From assembly GCA_900472625.1 (NCBI GenBank), contig UCIT01000028.1, forward strand, positions 1 to 64,000: a DNA stretch of 64,000 nucleotides. The letters run 5' to 3'. This DNA comes from Hyphomicrobiales bacterium. Its GTDB lineage: Bacteria > Pseudomonadota > Alphaproteobacteria > Rhizobiales > Rhizobiaceae. The notes under the pieces were generated by a model. The model was not told the origin of the DNA and did not search any database. It saw only the letters and a program-made list of their open reading frames with translations. Positions 55,478-63,284 of the stretch are shown here, piece after piece. The position numbers were made by a program, and so were the translations under genes. How positions within the stretch are numbered: the first letter of the stretch is position 1; each line of letters starts with the position of its first letter.

Positions 55478-56032
55478 ATGCCACGGGATGGTTCACAGAT
55501 ACGCAGCCGTCTTCAAGAGGTCGCACTGAAGATGTACGATGAGAGGGGCTTCGATGAGGTAACCAGTGCAGAAATAGCGGCTGCAGCGGGAGTGACTCAG
55601 CGCACTTTTTTTCGTCACTTTCCTGACAAGCGGGAGGTGCTGTTCGATGGCGAGGCGGCGCTGAGTGCAACTTTGGTTGATGCCATTGCCGCAGCGCCTG
55701 ATGCTCGGCCGTGGGCGATGTTGTTCCGCGCATTTAGCGCGGTGGAACCGCTGCTTGTGACAAACCGCCGGTTTTCCGAACCTAGGCGTCGTATAATCGC
55801 AGCCAGTGCTGCATTGCAGGAACGTGAGAATGCAAAGCTGCTGTTGGTCACGAGAAAAGTCAGCGCCGCACTGGTTGAACGCGGCGCAACTGAGCAGACA
55901 GCGATGCTAGTAGCGCAACTTGGGATGGCTGCGTTTGGACAGGCTTTTTCACTCTGGCTCGATAGCGAACCGCCTAGCTTTGTCGATCGGCTTACTCAAG
56001 CCTTCAAAGATGTTCACGATTATTCGGCTTAG
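55478..56032 (+). CDS. TetR/AcrR family transcriptional regulator
   Basis: A 184-residue regulator. The DNA-binding domain is at the N-terminus (VALKMYDERGFDEVTSAEIA and AGVTQRTFFRHFPDKREVLF), followed by a helical ligand domain (about 75-184). The ATG lies 12 bp after the second copy of a palindromic operator, so autoregulation is likely, together with repression of the divergent MDR reductase. Length is normal. Confidence 0.92.
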   Translation: MPRDGSQIRSRLQEVALKMYDERGFDEVTSAEIAAAAGVTQRTFFRHFPDKREVLFDGEAALSATLVDAIAAAPDARPWAMLFRAFSAVEPLLVTNRRFSEPRRRIIAASAALQERENAKLLLVTRKVSAALVERGATEQTAMLVAQLGMAAFGQAFSLWLDSEPPSFVDRLTQAFKDVHDYSA

Positions 56033-56187
56033 CAAATACAAGTTCTAATAGAGGCTCGAGTGCTCGAGTTGATATGTGGTTCTGATCTGTGAGAAAGACG
56101 CTCGTTGGTGTGCGGTCATCGTCTTTCTGCATTTGCGCTGTATGGAGGCGGCGGTTTTCGAATACGCCTTCGCCTACTGATAGCACA

Positions 56188-56979
56188 CTAAAACACGTCG
56201 GCGTCAGAGTCCTTTGAGCCGGCCGTCATAGCGCTTGCGATTTCATCGGCAGTATTACGCATCGCATCAAGGTAGCGCGATGAAGCCTCATGGAAGTCGA
56301 GCGCGGACGCGATCCAGATCAGGGTCAGGCACGCGATAACTGTATTGTCGTGAATGATTGGCACAGAAAAACTCGACGTTTGGCTCTTAAACCCTCGGAC
56401 CCGATATCCGCAGCCGAGCTTCAACGTCCGCGACACGATCCTCTCGACCGCTTCTGGATTACGTGCCATCAGGTCTTGCGGTCGATCAGATCGCGACAAG
56501 GCGTCGATGATCGCCGTCCGTTCGTCATGTGGGCAGAACGACAGATACGCTCTGCCTGCTGCAGTGTCCAGCATTGGAAGTCTGTGGCCGACCATTCCGA
56601 CGTCAAGTGAAAACGGACTAATTGGATGCGTGGATTCGCGGACAACCATCTCGTATGCATCAAATGTCACCAGATCGATTGGCCAGAGAATTTGCTTGGC
56701 GAGCTTAGTCATCGCCGGCAGGGCGATCTGGGTGACCCAGGCCGAATCGTTGAAGCCGGCGCTCAAGGATTTCACCTTGAGGGTCAACAGCCAGGTATCT
56801 TCGGCCGATTTGGTCACATAACCAAGCGATGCCAGCGATTCCAGCAAGCGATAGGCGGTCGGCCGCGGGAGCCCGGTAAGCTCACCCACTTGCTGCGCTT
56901 TCTGCGGGCCGTGCAGGTTAAGGATAGTCAAAACTTCCAGTCCACGCTGTAGGGATCGTACGGTGTTGAAGCTCGGCAA
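56188..56979 (-). CDS. IclR family transcriptional regulator
   Basis: A 263-residue regulator. The winged helix (about 5-65) reads RSLQRGLEVLTILNLHGPQKA, then GLPRPTAYRLLESLASLGYV. The GAF-like effector domain covers about 80-255 (MLDTAAGRAYLSFCPHDER, CGYRVRGFKSQ). It resembles the MhpR/DafA branch that controls aromatic acid genes. It lies 41 bp after the SnoaL-like gene at the end of the leftward catabolic operon and probably regulates it. Confidence 0.9.
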   Translation of the reverse strand: MPSFNTVRSLQRGLEVLTILNLHGPQKAQQVGELTGLPRPTAYRLLESLASLGYVTKSAEDTWLLTLKVKSLSAGFNDSAWVTQIALPAMTKLAKQILWPIDLVTFDAYEMVVRESTHPISPFSLDVGMVGHRLPMLDTAAGRAYLSFCPHDERTAIIDALSRSDRPQDLMARNPEAVERIVSRTLKLGCGYRVRGFKSQTSSFSVPIIHDNTVIACLTLIWIASALDFHEASSRYLDAMRNTADEIASAMTAGSKDSDADVF

Positions 56980-57020
56980 GAAGTTTCCCCAATTCTCTCA
57001 ATCCACGGCCAGACAGTGTC

Positions 57021-57491
57021 TCATCGTTTCTGCCCGAGCGGAAGCACCGGTACGCTACCTTCAGCTTGAAACTGCCGATGAATGGTTCGCGAGTGGTAGA
57101 GCCATCGTCCAGCGGAGTATCGATAGTTATCCTCGAAGTCGGAAACTGCGAGAACATTGGCCGGTAGAGGCGGCATTCCGTCCTCAGCAAATAGAACCAG
57201 GATCGTCGTGCCCGTGGCCTCTGTCGGCGACACCTCGTGCAGCCGCAGATTCGTGAAAATATGTCGGGCCGTCCGGGGTCCTCGGCTGCGACGCGCATCA
57301 TAGGATTCGCGAATGGCATCCTGGCCGACACTGCGACCGCCGCCCGTCACACCGTAGCTACCATCAGGCGTGAACAGGTTCTCGACACCCTTCCCTTCGA
57401 AGTGATCCACCCGATAGGCAAATTCGGCGTTGAGCGCTTCGATTTCCAACCGGATCAAAAGCCGACTTTGCCCGTCACTGATCATGGTCAT
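57021..57491 (-). CDS. SnoaL-like (nuclear transport factor 2 fold) protein
   Basis: A 156-residue single-domain protein with the cone-shaped SnoaL/NTF2 pattern: LEIEALNAEFAYRVDHFEGKG, VENLFTPDGSYGV, ARHIFTNLRLHEVSP and the terminal WLYHSRTIHRQF. Related small domains act as dioxygenase beta subunits or isomerases, or have unknown roles. Its start overlaps the bicupin stop (ATGA), so it belongs to the aromatic-type operon. Confidence 0.75.
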   Translation of the reverse strand: MTMISDGQSRLLIRLEIEALNAEFAYRVDHFEGKGVENLFTPDGSYGVTGGGRSVGQDAIRESYDARRSRGPRTARHIFTNLRLHEVSPTEATGTTILVLFAEDGMPPLPANVLAVSDFEDNYRYSAGRWLYHSRTIHRQFQAEGSVPVLPLGQKR

Positions 57492-58294
57492 AGAGCATCA
57501 CCATAGTCGCAAGCGTTGTTGACAAGCCCAGGCCTGGTTAGGAAGTCGGACCGAGGCGGCGCGAATACATCGATCAGCCAACCCGTCTCGCCGCCAATAT
57601 TACGGCTGGTGTGGACAACGGTTGGAGGGATTATGGCGACTGATGGTGCTCCGACCTCCCATGCTTCGTCGTTCCGCCATTGCGAGAGATCGGATGTCCA
57701 TGGATAGCGAAGATGATGGACGTAGCGGCCTTCCAGAACCACTGACGCCTGTTCGAAATCTTCGTGTGAATGTGGCGAAAGCGCATTGGTATCGCGAGGT
57801 GTTTCGCGTCTTGTGAGCACGTTGATCATCAAATCGGCTGTTTGGAACAGGCGCATATTGCTGTCGGATCGAGTGAACTTCGCGAGATCATAAACCCGGA
57901 CCGGCCGAGATGGACGACTGACAACCGATGGCAACGGAACGACATCTGCCGCTCTCTCGTCCGAAGCATCGTTTCTGCGAGGTACCACTTGCAAGAACCG
58001 CGCGGCCTCCAGGCATGTTACTGTCAATGTCCCGGGAGGGGTAATCGCCAACATATCGCCTTGTATCGTCAAGCTCACCTCCTCCGCCGTGAGCGTCAGA
58101 GATCCAGACGCAAGCAGCAGGAAAATTTCGTCTTCGTAGCCGATACTGACCTCCGCCCCGGGGTCCAGATCGACTACGCTGACAGAGAAATTCGTGGCGT
58201 CCGTAGTCCACGATCGCATACTCGGCTCGGCTATATTCGGCGCTCGCTCGAGATAGTCATCGATAATCGCCCGACGGGCTGGTCGCGTGGTCAT
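57488..58294 (-). CDS. Bicupin protein
   Basis: A 268-residue protein with two cupin domains. The first (about 40-105: DLDPGAEVSIGYEDEIFLLL) lacks the usual histidines. The second (about 150-250) has PHSHEDFEQASVVLEGRYVHH and IIPPTVVHTSRN, retaining His, His, Glu and His metal ligands. Bicupins include gentisate-type dioxygenases, but the spacing here matches uncharacterised cupins found in catabolic operons. The stop of the aldolase gene directly abuts its start. Confidence 0.7.
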   Translation of the reverse strand: MTTRPARRAIIDDYLERAPNIAEPSMRSWTTDATNFSVSVVDLDPGAEVSIGYEDEIFLLLASGSLTLTAEEVSLTIQGDMLAITPPGTLTVTCLEAARFLQVVPRRNDASDERAADVVPLPSVVSRPSRPVRVYDLAKFTRSDSNMRLFQTADLMINVLTRRETPRDTNALSPHSHEDFEQASVVLEGRYVHHLRYPWTSDLSQWRNDEAWEVGAPSVAIIPPTVVHTSRNIGGETGWLIDVFAPPRSDFLTRPGLVNNACDYGDAL

Positions 58295-59059
58295 TCAGCT
58301 TGCTTTCTGTTTGATTGGGGATAGGACGGACAGCGTGCCATTTCTCAACAAGGCCTGATCGGTCGAAAGGACAAAGCAGGATGCTCCGACGGATGCGTAG
58401 CTATGCACTTGCGCAGCACCGCTAACGAAGAGCGCGGCAATCTTGTCGTGGCGCACCGCAGCCGTGATAATCTGCTGGATAGCGTCTTCGACTGGCGTTT
58501 CGCCCGGATCCTCGAAACCCATGGAGAGAGCTAAATCGGCGCGACCTATGACCAGGGCGTCGATCCCGTCTACGGCCGCAATATCGTCCAGGACCGAAAG
58601 GGCGTCGCGATCCTCGATCTGAACGCCGATAAAGGCGGTATCCCCGTGATCGAGCGCATCGGCACGCGATCGTGTGCCAAAACCTGCAAAACGTGGAGAA
58701 ATGGAGAAGCCACGCCGTCCATTGCGAAAGCGGGCGGAACGCACGATCTCCCGCGCCTGGGTGGCAGACGTGACATGTGGAACAATGATGCCAGCTGCAT
58801 CGAGATCAAGGACGTTTAGGATCGTTGCAGGGCGGTCATCGGGCAGGCGGACAAGCGCCGGGAATGCGCAAGCCTTCTGCGCCAACATCATCAGGTCGAG
58901 ATCGCGACGGTCGAAGGGCGCGTGCTCTGCGTCGAGCACGATAAAATCAAGGCCAGTTGTCGCCAAAACCTCGAACGTTTGCACTGAGGTGGTCTTGAGA
59001 AGTGTGCCGACAGTCGGATGGGCGGCGGATCCGCTAACGAAGAGCGTTTTCGTAGTCAC
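58295..59059 (-). CDS. HpcH/HpaI aldolase family protein
   Basis: A 254-residue class II aldolase. VLDAEHAPFDRRDLD, the metal-binding Glu in GVQIEDRDALSVLDDIA and Asp in LVIGRADLALSMGFEDPGE are conserved. It would cleave a 4-hydroxy-2-oxo acid, the usual last step of meta-cleavage pathways, into pyruvate and an aldehyde. Its start overlaps the end of the extradiol dioxygenase gene, and its stop is followed directly by the bicupin ATG, so it is fully embedded in the operon. Confidence 0.85.
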   Translation of the reverse strand: MTTKTLFVSGSAAHPTVGTLLKTTSVQTFEVLATTGLDFIVLDAEHAPFDRRDLDLMMLAQKACAFPALVRLPDDRPATILNVLDLDAAGIIVPHVTSATQAREIVRSARFRNGRRGFSISPRFAGFGTRSRADALDHGDTAFIGVQIEDRDALSVLDDIAAVDGIDALVIGRADLALSMGFEDPGETPVEDAIQQIITAAVRHDKIAALFVSGAAQVHSYASVGASCFVLSTDQALLRNGTLSVLSPIKQKAS

Positions 59060-60030
59060 GGCTCCTCCCTCGTACGACCCGAGACCGGCGGCGTTCCATA
59101 ATTCCAGAAACTGTCGACCATCGGCATTCCCCAGCCCGGCCGCTTCTGTGTCTCGGCATGGGTCCAGACGATCGGCTTCCAGTCCGGCGCCAATACGAGC
59201 CGGGCCGCTGTATTGACTACCTCGACCCGATTGCCGCCCGGCTCGTAGACATAGACAAAGAACGATTGTTGGACAGTATGTTTGTAGGGCCCCATCTCGA
59301 TGGCCACACCATTGTCGCGAAACAGGTCGGCCGCTCTGATCACCTCATCACGGGAATCGACTGCGTATGTTACATGGTGGAAACGTCCGCGGGCACCGCT
59401 TGGGTCGCGGGTCACGGCGAGGTCATACGACTTATTGTTCGACGTCACCCAGCAGCCGGATTCCAATCCATCTGCGTCGAGCGTCTGCTCCGTCATGCGA
59501 AGACCGAGAACGTCCGTCAGGAAAGCGCGCATCCCGGCCACGTCGGACGCAAACAGATTGAGGTGGTCGATGCGCCGGACATTGGCCCCTCGCCCCGGAA
59601 TCCTCTGGCTCTGGTTCTGGAGGGACGGTTTGAGTTCCGGCGGAGCTTCGAACCATCGCGTCTCGTGGTAGACCTCCATGGGGTGACCGTCCGGGGACGA
59701 GAAGCGAAATGCATCACCATGACCGTCCTCGCCAATCCAGGCACCGATTGCACCCGAGGCTTGGATCCGAGCGACGACGTTCTCAAGCGCATCCTTGGAG
59801 CTTGTCCGAAATGCGAGATGGCCAATCCCTGCCTGAACGCTAGCCGTCAGCTTCAGAGTATAGATTTCATAATCGTCCCATCCCTTGAGATAAACCGATT
59901 GCGCCGATCGAGCGGTCTCGGTCATCCCGAACAGGTCGATGAAAAAGCGAGTGCTCTCGTCCAAAGAAGGCGTCAGGATCTCGACATGGCCGAGGTGAGC
60001 GATATCGCCGAAATGAATTGGTCTTGTCAT
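59056..60030 (-). CDS. Extradiol ring-cleavage dioxygenase (VOC family, type I)
   Basis: A 324-residue two-domain vicinal oxygen chelate protein like catechol 2,3-dioxygenases. The C-terminal domain has the iron ligands in RRIDHLNLFASD (His 156), RFHHVTYAVD (His 218 or 219) and GGNRVEVVNT (Glu 270). The N-terminal domain lacks a full ligand set, as expected. The tail RPGWGMPMVDSFWNYGTPP resembles ring-fission enzymes of hydroxylated biphenyl or steroid-type substrates. It precedes the aldolase gene with a 4-bp overlap. Confidence 0.88.
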   Translation of the reverse strand: MTRPIHFGDIAHLGHVEILTPSLDESTRFFIDLFGMTETARSAQSVYLKGWDDYEIYTLKLTASVQAGIGHLAFRTSSKDALENVVARIQASGAIGAWIGEDGHGDAFRFSSPDGHPMEVYHETRWFEAPPELKPSLQNQSQRIPGRGANVRRIDHLNLFASDVAGMRAFLTDVLGLRMTEQTLDADGLESGCWVTSNNKSYDLAVTRDPSGARGRFHHVTYAVDSRDEVIRAADLFRDNGVAIEMGPYKHTVQQSFFVYVYEPGGNRVEVVNTAARLVLAPDWKPIVWTHAETQKRPGWGMPMVDSFWNYGTPPVSGRTREEP

Positions 60031-60110
60031 GTTTCACAACGATACTTGATGAAGAGTAAGTGGAGTTTCATTATTGACTGCGCATTTCGCAACGAAGACG
60101 CCTTTGGCGT

Positions 60111-61181
60111 TCATGGTGTGAACGGCCTTGGACCATTTAGTAGGTTCGGGAAAAGGGAGAGCAGATTATCCCTGTATATGCCTTGGAGCTCGGCAGCCGG
60201 TACGCGCATAGAGTTCAGTGCGTCGCGGGACCGGATTGCAGTCGAGGCTGGAGCGAAAGGAAAATCCGTCCCAAAAAGAATTTGCCTTGACGGCACTAAG
60301 TCGCGCAAAGCGCGCATCGCGGTTGGATTTGCCGACAATGCCGTATCGAAGTAGAGCCGCTCAAGAGACTTACGTGGCTCTTCGCCGAGCGAGGTGAAGC
60401 GGCGATCAGTCGTCGCAAGACGCGCAATGCGCTCGGCAAGATAGGGTACCGCCCCGCCTGCATGAGAAAAGATGAAACGGATGTTCGGATAGGCGGCGAA
60501 AGCGCCACTATAAATCAAATCGGTGACAGTGCGGGTCGTTTCGAACGGAAATTCGATCGTCGAGGCGGGAATGCCGAGGTCGGGCGCACAGAGTGGCGTT
60601 GTCGGATGGACATAGACGACCGCTTTGCGCCGATCGAGTTCAGTGAGGACTGGACGGAATTTCTCGTCCCCAAGATAGAGACCATCGAAGTTGGTGAACA
60701 AACCGATGCCCTCGGCTCCCAGACTGTCATAGGCGCGCTCGATCTCGGCAAGACCGGCATCAACATCCGGGAGCGGCAATGCTGCAAACATGGCAAAGCG
60801 ACCGGGATGGTCAATGCGCAGCTGCGCCGCATAGTCGTTGCAGGTCATTACGAGTCGCCGCGTAGCGTCTGTCGTTTCGCACAAGAGACCGGGTGCCGAG
60901 ATCGATGTGACGGCGAGTTCGATCCCCAGCTGGTCCATCATATCGATCGAGGCCTGGGGAGACCAGGTTGGCATGGCCCTGTTCGGCGCCGGTGCTCCAA
61001 TTGCAGCCGCACCAAGCGCATCGACATAGGCAGGCGGGAGGATATGGTGGTGAACATCCAGGCGCCAGCGGTCTGGCTCCTTCAATTCTACCCCGCCGCC
61101 GCCCGACCCATCACTCGCGGCAAAAAAACGCGATCCCATACGACAAGCGAGGCAAGAGGAAAATAGCATTTCGGTCTCCAT
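60111..61181 (-). CDS. Amidohydrolase family protein (ACMSD-like decarboxylase/hydratase type)
   Basis: A 356-residue amidohydrolase_2 protein. DVHHHILP (His 44 and 46) provides the first metal ligands, with YVHPTTP, FSHAGGAVPYLAER and GTDFPFAP following in the family order. This group includes 2-amino-3-carboxymuconate semialdehyde decarboxylase and related ring-cleavage product decarboxylases or hydratases. The ATG at 61181 shares a base with the stop of the upstream relic (TAATG). It is the first intact gene of the leftward operon and would act on the extradiol product or a related acid. Confidence 0.85.
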   Translation of the reverse strand: METEMLFSSCLACRMGSRFFAASDGSGGGGVELKEPDRWRLDVHHHILPPAYVDALGAAAIGAPAPNRAMPTWSPQASIDMMDQLGIELAVTSISAPGLLCETTDATRRLVMTCNDYAAQLRIDHPGRFAMFAALPLPDVDAGLAEIERAYDSLGAEGIGLFTNFDGLYLGDEKFRPVLTELDRRKAVVYVHPTTPLCAPDLGIPASTIEFPFETTRTVTDLIYSGAFAAYPNIRFIFSHAGGAVPYLAERIARLATTDRRFTSLGEEPRKSLERLYFDTALSANPTAMRALRDLVPSRQILFGTDFPFAPASTAIRSRDALNSMRVPAAELQGIYRDNLLSLFPNLLNGPRPFTP

Positions 61182-61567
61182 TAAACGTCAACGAGGGTTT
61201 TCCTGCCTGCAGAAAGTTTGTCAAAATCGGCTATCGCCGCCGAAGCATCGAAACCCTCCGGAATGACGGTCAGGATGTAACGATCAGGTCGGATTAGCAC
61301 CGCAGCTAGGTCGTTTGCCTCAAGCCAGCGCGGCATCACGGCTCACTCTGACCAACACGATTCTTCCAGTGCGACGGCTCCGATCTCGCTCTGAGCGATC
61401 CGCGCAGCCTCGCCGATCAGGCCGGCCGAAAGTAACCAGCTCAGAGACGTAACAGGTGGAGCAAACCGATCGGTCAGATCGAGAACTTGGTCTTCCTGCA
61501 CAATGCCAAAACCGGCGCGACCTTCAAAAATGAACGAAATAAGCTGCGTTGAAATTCTCCCGTGTTC
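61181..61567 (-). pseudogene. Chimeric relic: FAH-family N-terminus joined to MhpA-like C-terminus
   Basis: The minus strand reads ISFIFEGRAGFGIVQEDQV and LDLTDRFAPPVTSLSWLLSAG, typical of the N-terminal domain of fumarylacetoacetate-hydrolase family proteins, up to ALEESCWSE and a TGA. The same frame then continues WLEANDLAAVLIRPDRYI to LVDV and TAA, like the end of 3-(3-hydroxyphenyl)propionate hydroxylase-type flavin monooxygenases. No good start codon is present. A deletion joined the first part of one gene with the last part of another. Both belong to aromatic pathways, matching the neighbours. Confidence 0.65.
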
Positions 61568-61695
61568 ACAACTGTATGAAAGTTAAACGGCGCGCGGAAC
61601 AAAAAAGACGAGTTTGTCCGCATCGTGAACGCAATCCACGTGACGATTGATGCGTCCCTGCGAAAGCGCATGTTGCCGGTACAAGGAGATGCCGC

Positions 61696-62640
61696 ATGAC
61701 TCTGACATCGCTTGGCTACATTGGCATTCAAACGGACCGGCTGGATGACATCTCTTCCTTCTCCACCGCGCTGCTCGGCACGCAGGAGATTGATCGGGCG
61801 CGGTCGTCCCGCGCGTTTCAGATGGATGACCGAAGCCAAAGGCTGATGGTCTCGCGCGATCGCCGCGAAGGCCTTAGTTTTCTCGAATGGGGGGTCGAGA
61901 GGCGCCAGGACCTCGAACCTATCGCCGCTCGGGTCGAGGATTATGGAGTTCGGATAACCCAGGCGTCGGCCACGCTGACCGACCAGAGGCTCGTGCAGGC
62001 GTTAATCTGGTTTGAAGATCCGCCCGGGAACCGTCACGAGGTATTCTGGAAGCCGATGCTGGCAGTCGCTCTGTTTCCGCCGGGAAGGCCGATCTCGGGC
62101 TTCAAGACCGGTGCGTTCGGCATGGGGCATGCCGTCCTGAACGTAGAGGACGCCACGCCACTTCTGCCATTCTACACCGAGGTGCTCGGCTTCTCAGTTA
62201 CGGATTTTGGCAGGACGCCATATCAGCTGCATTTCTTCCACCTGAACAGCCGCGATCACAGCTTCTCCATGGTTGGGTCGGGCCGCCGCGGAGTGCATCA
62301 TTTCATGGTGGAAATGAGCAGCCTCGACCACGTCGGTCAGGGATACGACCTTGCCCAGCACGATGAGGGCAGGATCGCATATGCGCTCGGCCGACACACC
62401 AACGACCACATGACGTCGGTTTACGCCACACGCCATCTGGCTTCTTCGTCGAATATGGCCGGGGCGCCCGGGTCATCGAGCCCGAGACCTGGCAGCCACA
62501 CGAGACTTTCGATGGGCCGTCGTTCTGGGGGCATGACCGGCTTTACATGGAGGAGCAGCCGCGCAAACGGCTTCAGGACATGCGGCTCGATGCTGCCCGT
62601 CGCGGCGTCAGGGCTGAACGCGGTCGTGGGACGGCCATGA
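61696..62640 (+). pseudogene. Extradiol dioxygenase (BphC/HsaC-like VOC), C-terminus frameshifted
   Basis: The first about 243 residues are a two-domain extradiol dioxygenase: SLGYIGIQTDRLDDISSFST, FGMGHAVLNVED (His 145), GRRGVHHFMVEMSSLDHVGQG (His 201 or 202) and LGRHTNDHMTSVYA. After VYA the open frame is nonsense; the adjacent frame gives TPSGFFVEYG, with the last iron ligand Glu, then RVIEPETWQPHETF and FWGHDRLYMEEQPRKRL. A 1-nt deletion near 62430 explains it (YAHTPSGF expected). In the restored frame there is no stop before the flavin reductase, whose ATG overlaps the present TGA. Confidence 0.8.
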
Positions 62641-63284
62641 GCAAGCTTCACATTAGCGGGCCACCGGGAATGACTGAAATTGATCCTTCGACCCTGACTC
62701 GCGATCAGCGGTATAAGCTATTAACTGGCCTCGTCGTTCCGCGCCCGATAGCCTGGGTTTCCACTCTGTCTCTCGGGGGAAAGGTCAATCTCGCTCCGTT
62801 TTCGGCCTTCACCTTCGTTTCCCAGGAGCCGCCCATGGTGCTGGTGAGCTTCGGGAGAACCGCGGGCGTTTTGCGGCAAACAGGAGAGAACATCCTGCGG
62901 TCCGGAGAATTTGTCGTAAATATTGCCGACCAGAGCCTTCTCGGGTCCCTCCACGACAGCTCGGCGAATTATCCTCCTGAGGAGAGTGAAGCCGACGCGC
63001 TCGAACTTGCCACTGCGCAAAGCTCTGTCGTGGCTCCGCCGCGGGTCGCCTCCGCCCCCGCAGCGCTAGAATGCCGGCTGCACCTTGCAATTCCATTCGG
63101 CCGTGAACAGAACTATAGTATGATCGGCGAGGTCCTTCGGTACCACGTCCGCCCAGATCTCCTTGTGAATGACAAGATCAGCACCCGCAAACTCGATCCG
63201 GTTGGCCGTATAGCCGGACCGACCTATGCACAGTTGGGCGAGATGATGACACTTCCGCCGGCTATGGTCCGGCAAGTCGATTAG
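62637..63284 (+). CDS. Flavin reductase-like domain protein
   Basis: A 215-residue FMN-binding protein of the flavin_reduct family. GLVVPRPIAWVSTLSLGGKVNLAPFSAF is the conserved flavin contact region, seen as VVPRPIAWVSTLS and NLAPFSAFTFVS, and GEFVVNIADQSLL follows. It may supply reduced FMN to a two-component monooxygenase or act directly on a flavin-linked substrate. The ATG at 62637 overlaps the end of the dioxygenase frame. No oxygenase partner is intact in the window; the MhpA-like relic may be a lost one. Confidence 0.85.
   Translation: MSKLHISGPPGMTEIDPSTLTRDQRYKLLTGLVVPRPIAWVSTLSLGGKVNLAPFSAFTFVSQEPPMVLVSFGRTAGVLRQTGENILRSGEFVVNIADQSLLGSLHDSSANYPPEESEADALELATAQSSVVAPPRVASAPAALECRLHLAIPFGREQNYSMIGEVLRYHVRPDLLVNDKISTRKLDPVGRIAGPTYAQLGEMMTLPPAMVRQVD

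Noticed and set aside
55371..55733. N-terminal extension of the MDR reductase frame
   Set aside because: It runs through the twin operators and the divergent TetR gene. The ATG at 55370 has a good ribosome binding site and gives a normal family start.
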